From the NCBI GenBank assembly GCA_910587675.1, contig CAJUMU010000034.1:1-15386 (forward strand): 15,386 nt of DNA, given 5' to 3'. This DNA is from an uncultured Alistipes sp. Lineage in GTDB: Bacteria; Bacteroidota; Bacteroidia; Bacteroidales; Rikenellaceae. The translations under genes and the position numbers were made by a program. The notes below the pieces were generated by a model. That model saw nothing but the letters and a program-made list of their open reading frames with translations, was not told where the DNA came from and searched no databases. The first letter of the stretch is position 1, and each line of letters begins with the position of its first letter. Positions 14,859 through 15,386 of this stretch are shown here, one piece after another.

Positions 14859-15126
14859 GTAAAGAGACGTTAAAACCTCGGCAAGGCCCTCTATAGTACA
14901 TAAGTGATAATCCAAAATAATCAATTCGATATGGCCGTCCGACGAAATTCAGAAGCGAAATTCAGCGAGGCACTGTACTAACGCCCATGAAAGTTGAATT
15001 ATATTATTTGATACCGCTTCTATTTGTATCTTTATTGTAATTATAGGTTCTTAAAGACGGGGAAACGGACGGAATAATCAGTAAGTAATGTACACAAGAA
15101 CGTTGTCCGCTTCCCCGTCATTTTTT
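14859..15126 (+). ncRNA. Candidate structured ncRNA of unknown class
   Basis: A promoter box at 14846-14853 and a strong terminator at 15056-15126 bracket about 268 nt with no convincing gene. The 5' part can form CGTTA/TAACG (14868-14872, 14979-14983) stacked on CCTCG/CGAGG (14876-14880, 14966-14970). AGTACA (14895-14900) and TGTACT (14974-14979) cross that stem as a pseudoknot or alternative pairing. A 10-bp direct repeat, CGAAATTCAG, lies at 14943-14952 and 14956-14965. It does not resemble tmRNA, RNase P RNA or SRP RNA. A 16-codon frame (14931-14981) lies inside. The structure is hand-drawn, and the class is unknown. Confidence 0.42.
15056..15126 (+). terminator. Intrinsic terminator of the candidate ncRNA
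   Basis: GACGGGGAA (15056-15064) pairs with TTCCCCGTC (15111-15119) and CGGAC (15066-15070) with GTCCG (15105-15109), with one unpaired base on each side between the stems. ATTTTTT follows. The 34-nt loop is large and contains AAGAAC (15096-15101), which can pair with GTTCTT (15047-15052) just upstream of the stem. Confidence 0.75.
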
Positions 15127-15386
15127 ATCTCTTGCTGAATTATCCCAAGTCGCTACAAAAAAGAGATAATCCCATTTGAAAATCCGAATGTCCTGCTGTT
15201 CGCCGACGGCGGAGGGCTGCGCGAGCTTTCGTGCGAGTTGCAGTCCGTCGTGGTGGGGAGGCGGCGGACTGCGCGCAGGCGTAACGCCTGTTTTATGAAA
15301 AGTGCATCGATATTCGGGTCGCAACCTGCGGTGGCTCGCGTGTGAGCATTCGCGAACAATAGCGGGCCTCCGCGCGCCGAGGCTGC
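15127..15386. other. GC-rich intergenic stretch with several hairpins; no gene recognised
   Basis: Dyads seen are TTATCTCTT (15125-15133) with AAGAGATAA (15161-15169), GCAGTCCG (15240-15247) with CGGACTGC (15265-15272), and CAGGCG-TAA-CGCCTG (15276-15290) followed by TTTT. Two overlapping minus-strand frames of 68 codons are open here, but both are rich in Arg, Ser and Pro, without domain features, and run through these dyads. The segment may be a dispersed intergenic repeat, which cannot be tested from a single copy. Confidence 0.35.

Noticed and set aside
14859..15126. tmRNA or SRP RNA as the identity of the right-end RNA
   Set aside because: There is no tRNA-like ends or Ala-Ala tag frame for tmRNA, and no GNAR tetraloop core helix for SRP RNA.
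15276..15290. AGGCGTAACGCCT resembling a helix of RNase P RNA
   Set aside because: None of the other universal RNase P segments lie nearby; it is just a short perfect palindrome.
1..15386. CRISPR array, IS element, prophage genes, tRNA genes or Fur-box-like sites
   Set aside because: No regularly spaced repeats, transposase or integrase motifs, cloverleaf sequences or clear Fur-type palindromes were found on either strand by eye.

Overview
The window reads as chromosomal DNA from a gut-type member of the Bacteroidales. The GC-rich codon use together with the protein families suggests Alistipes or a relative, but genus level is inference. The evidence is a RicT-like PSP1 protein beside GldH and TrmB, the rpsF-rpsR-rplI order, and repeated promoters of the Bacteroidetes form (TAnnTTTG at -7, sometimes TTTG about 20 nt upstream). 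Almost no gene has a clear Shine-Dalgarno sequence, which is also typical of the phylum.

Layout. At 1-70 is the N-terminus of an unidentified minus-strand gene, preceded by a large inverted repeat (75-135). At 350-473 (minus) lies a long bulged hairpin that fits a 6S-like RNA. From 590 to 3394 (minus) is an operon ricT-gldH-trmB. Minus-strand genes for a MATE exporter (3458-4849) and an Omp85-type outer-membrane barrel (4967-6196) follow. An AraC-family regulator (6408-7292, plus) is divergent from the barrel gene and ends at a bidirectional terminator shared with the ribosomal operon rpsF-rpsR-rplI (8480-7391, minus). Divergent from rpsF, a plus-strand run holds an LtaS-like membrane phosphotransferase/sulfatase-fold enzyme (8623-10470) and a FecBCD-like ABC importer: lipoprotein binding protein, permease and ATPase (10484-13418). 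Next is an Fe-S cysteine desulfidase family gene (13466-14752) with its own promoter. The last 630 bases hold no recognisable protein gene, but do hold a promoter, a segment with pseudoknot-capable pairings and a strong intrinsic terminator (about 14859-15126), which together look like an unassigned ncRNA. A GC-rich multi-hairpin stretch runs to the end.

How the genes fit together. Most are housekeeping: tRNA m7G46 methylation, ribosomal proteins, and envelope and transport functions. The importer genes are 6-7 nt apart and 13 nt behind the LtaS-like gene, so the four genes probably form one transcript. The desulfidase follows at once, but a 39-nt inverted repeat spans its -7 box and its start codon. 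This could hide the start in read-through mRNA while its own short transcript escapes.

No defence system, CRISPR array, prophage, IS element or tRNA was seen. The most interesting material is non-coding: the 6S-like RNA, the hairpin over the desulfidase start, the candidate RNA at the right end, the leader hairpin at the left edge, and a G9 tract in the LtaS-like gene that could be a slippage site.
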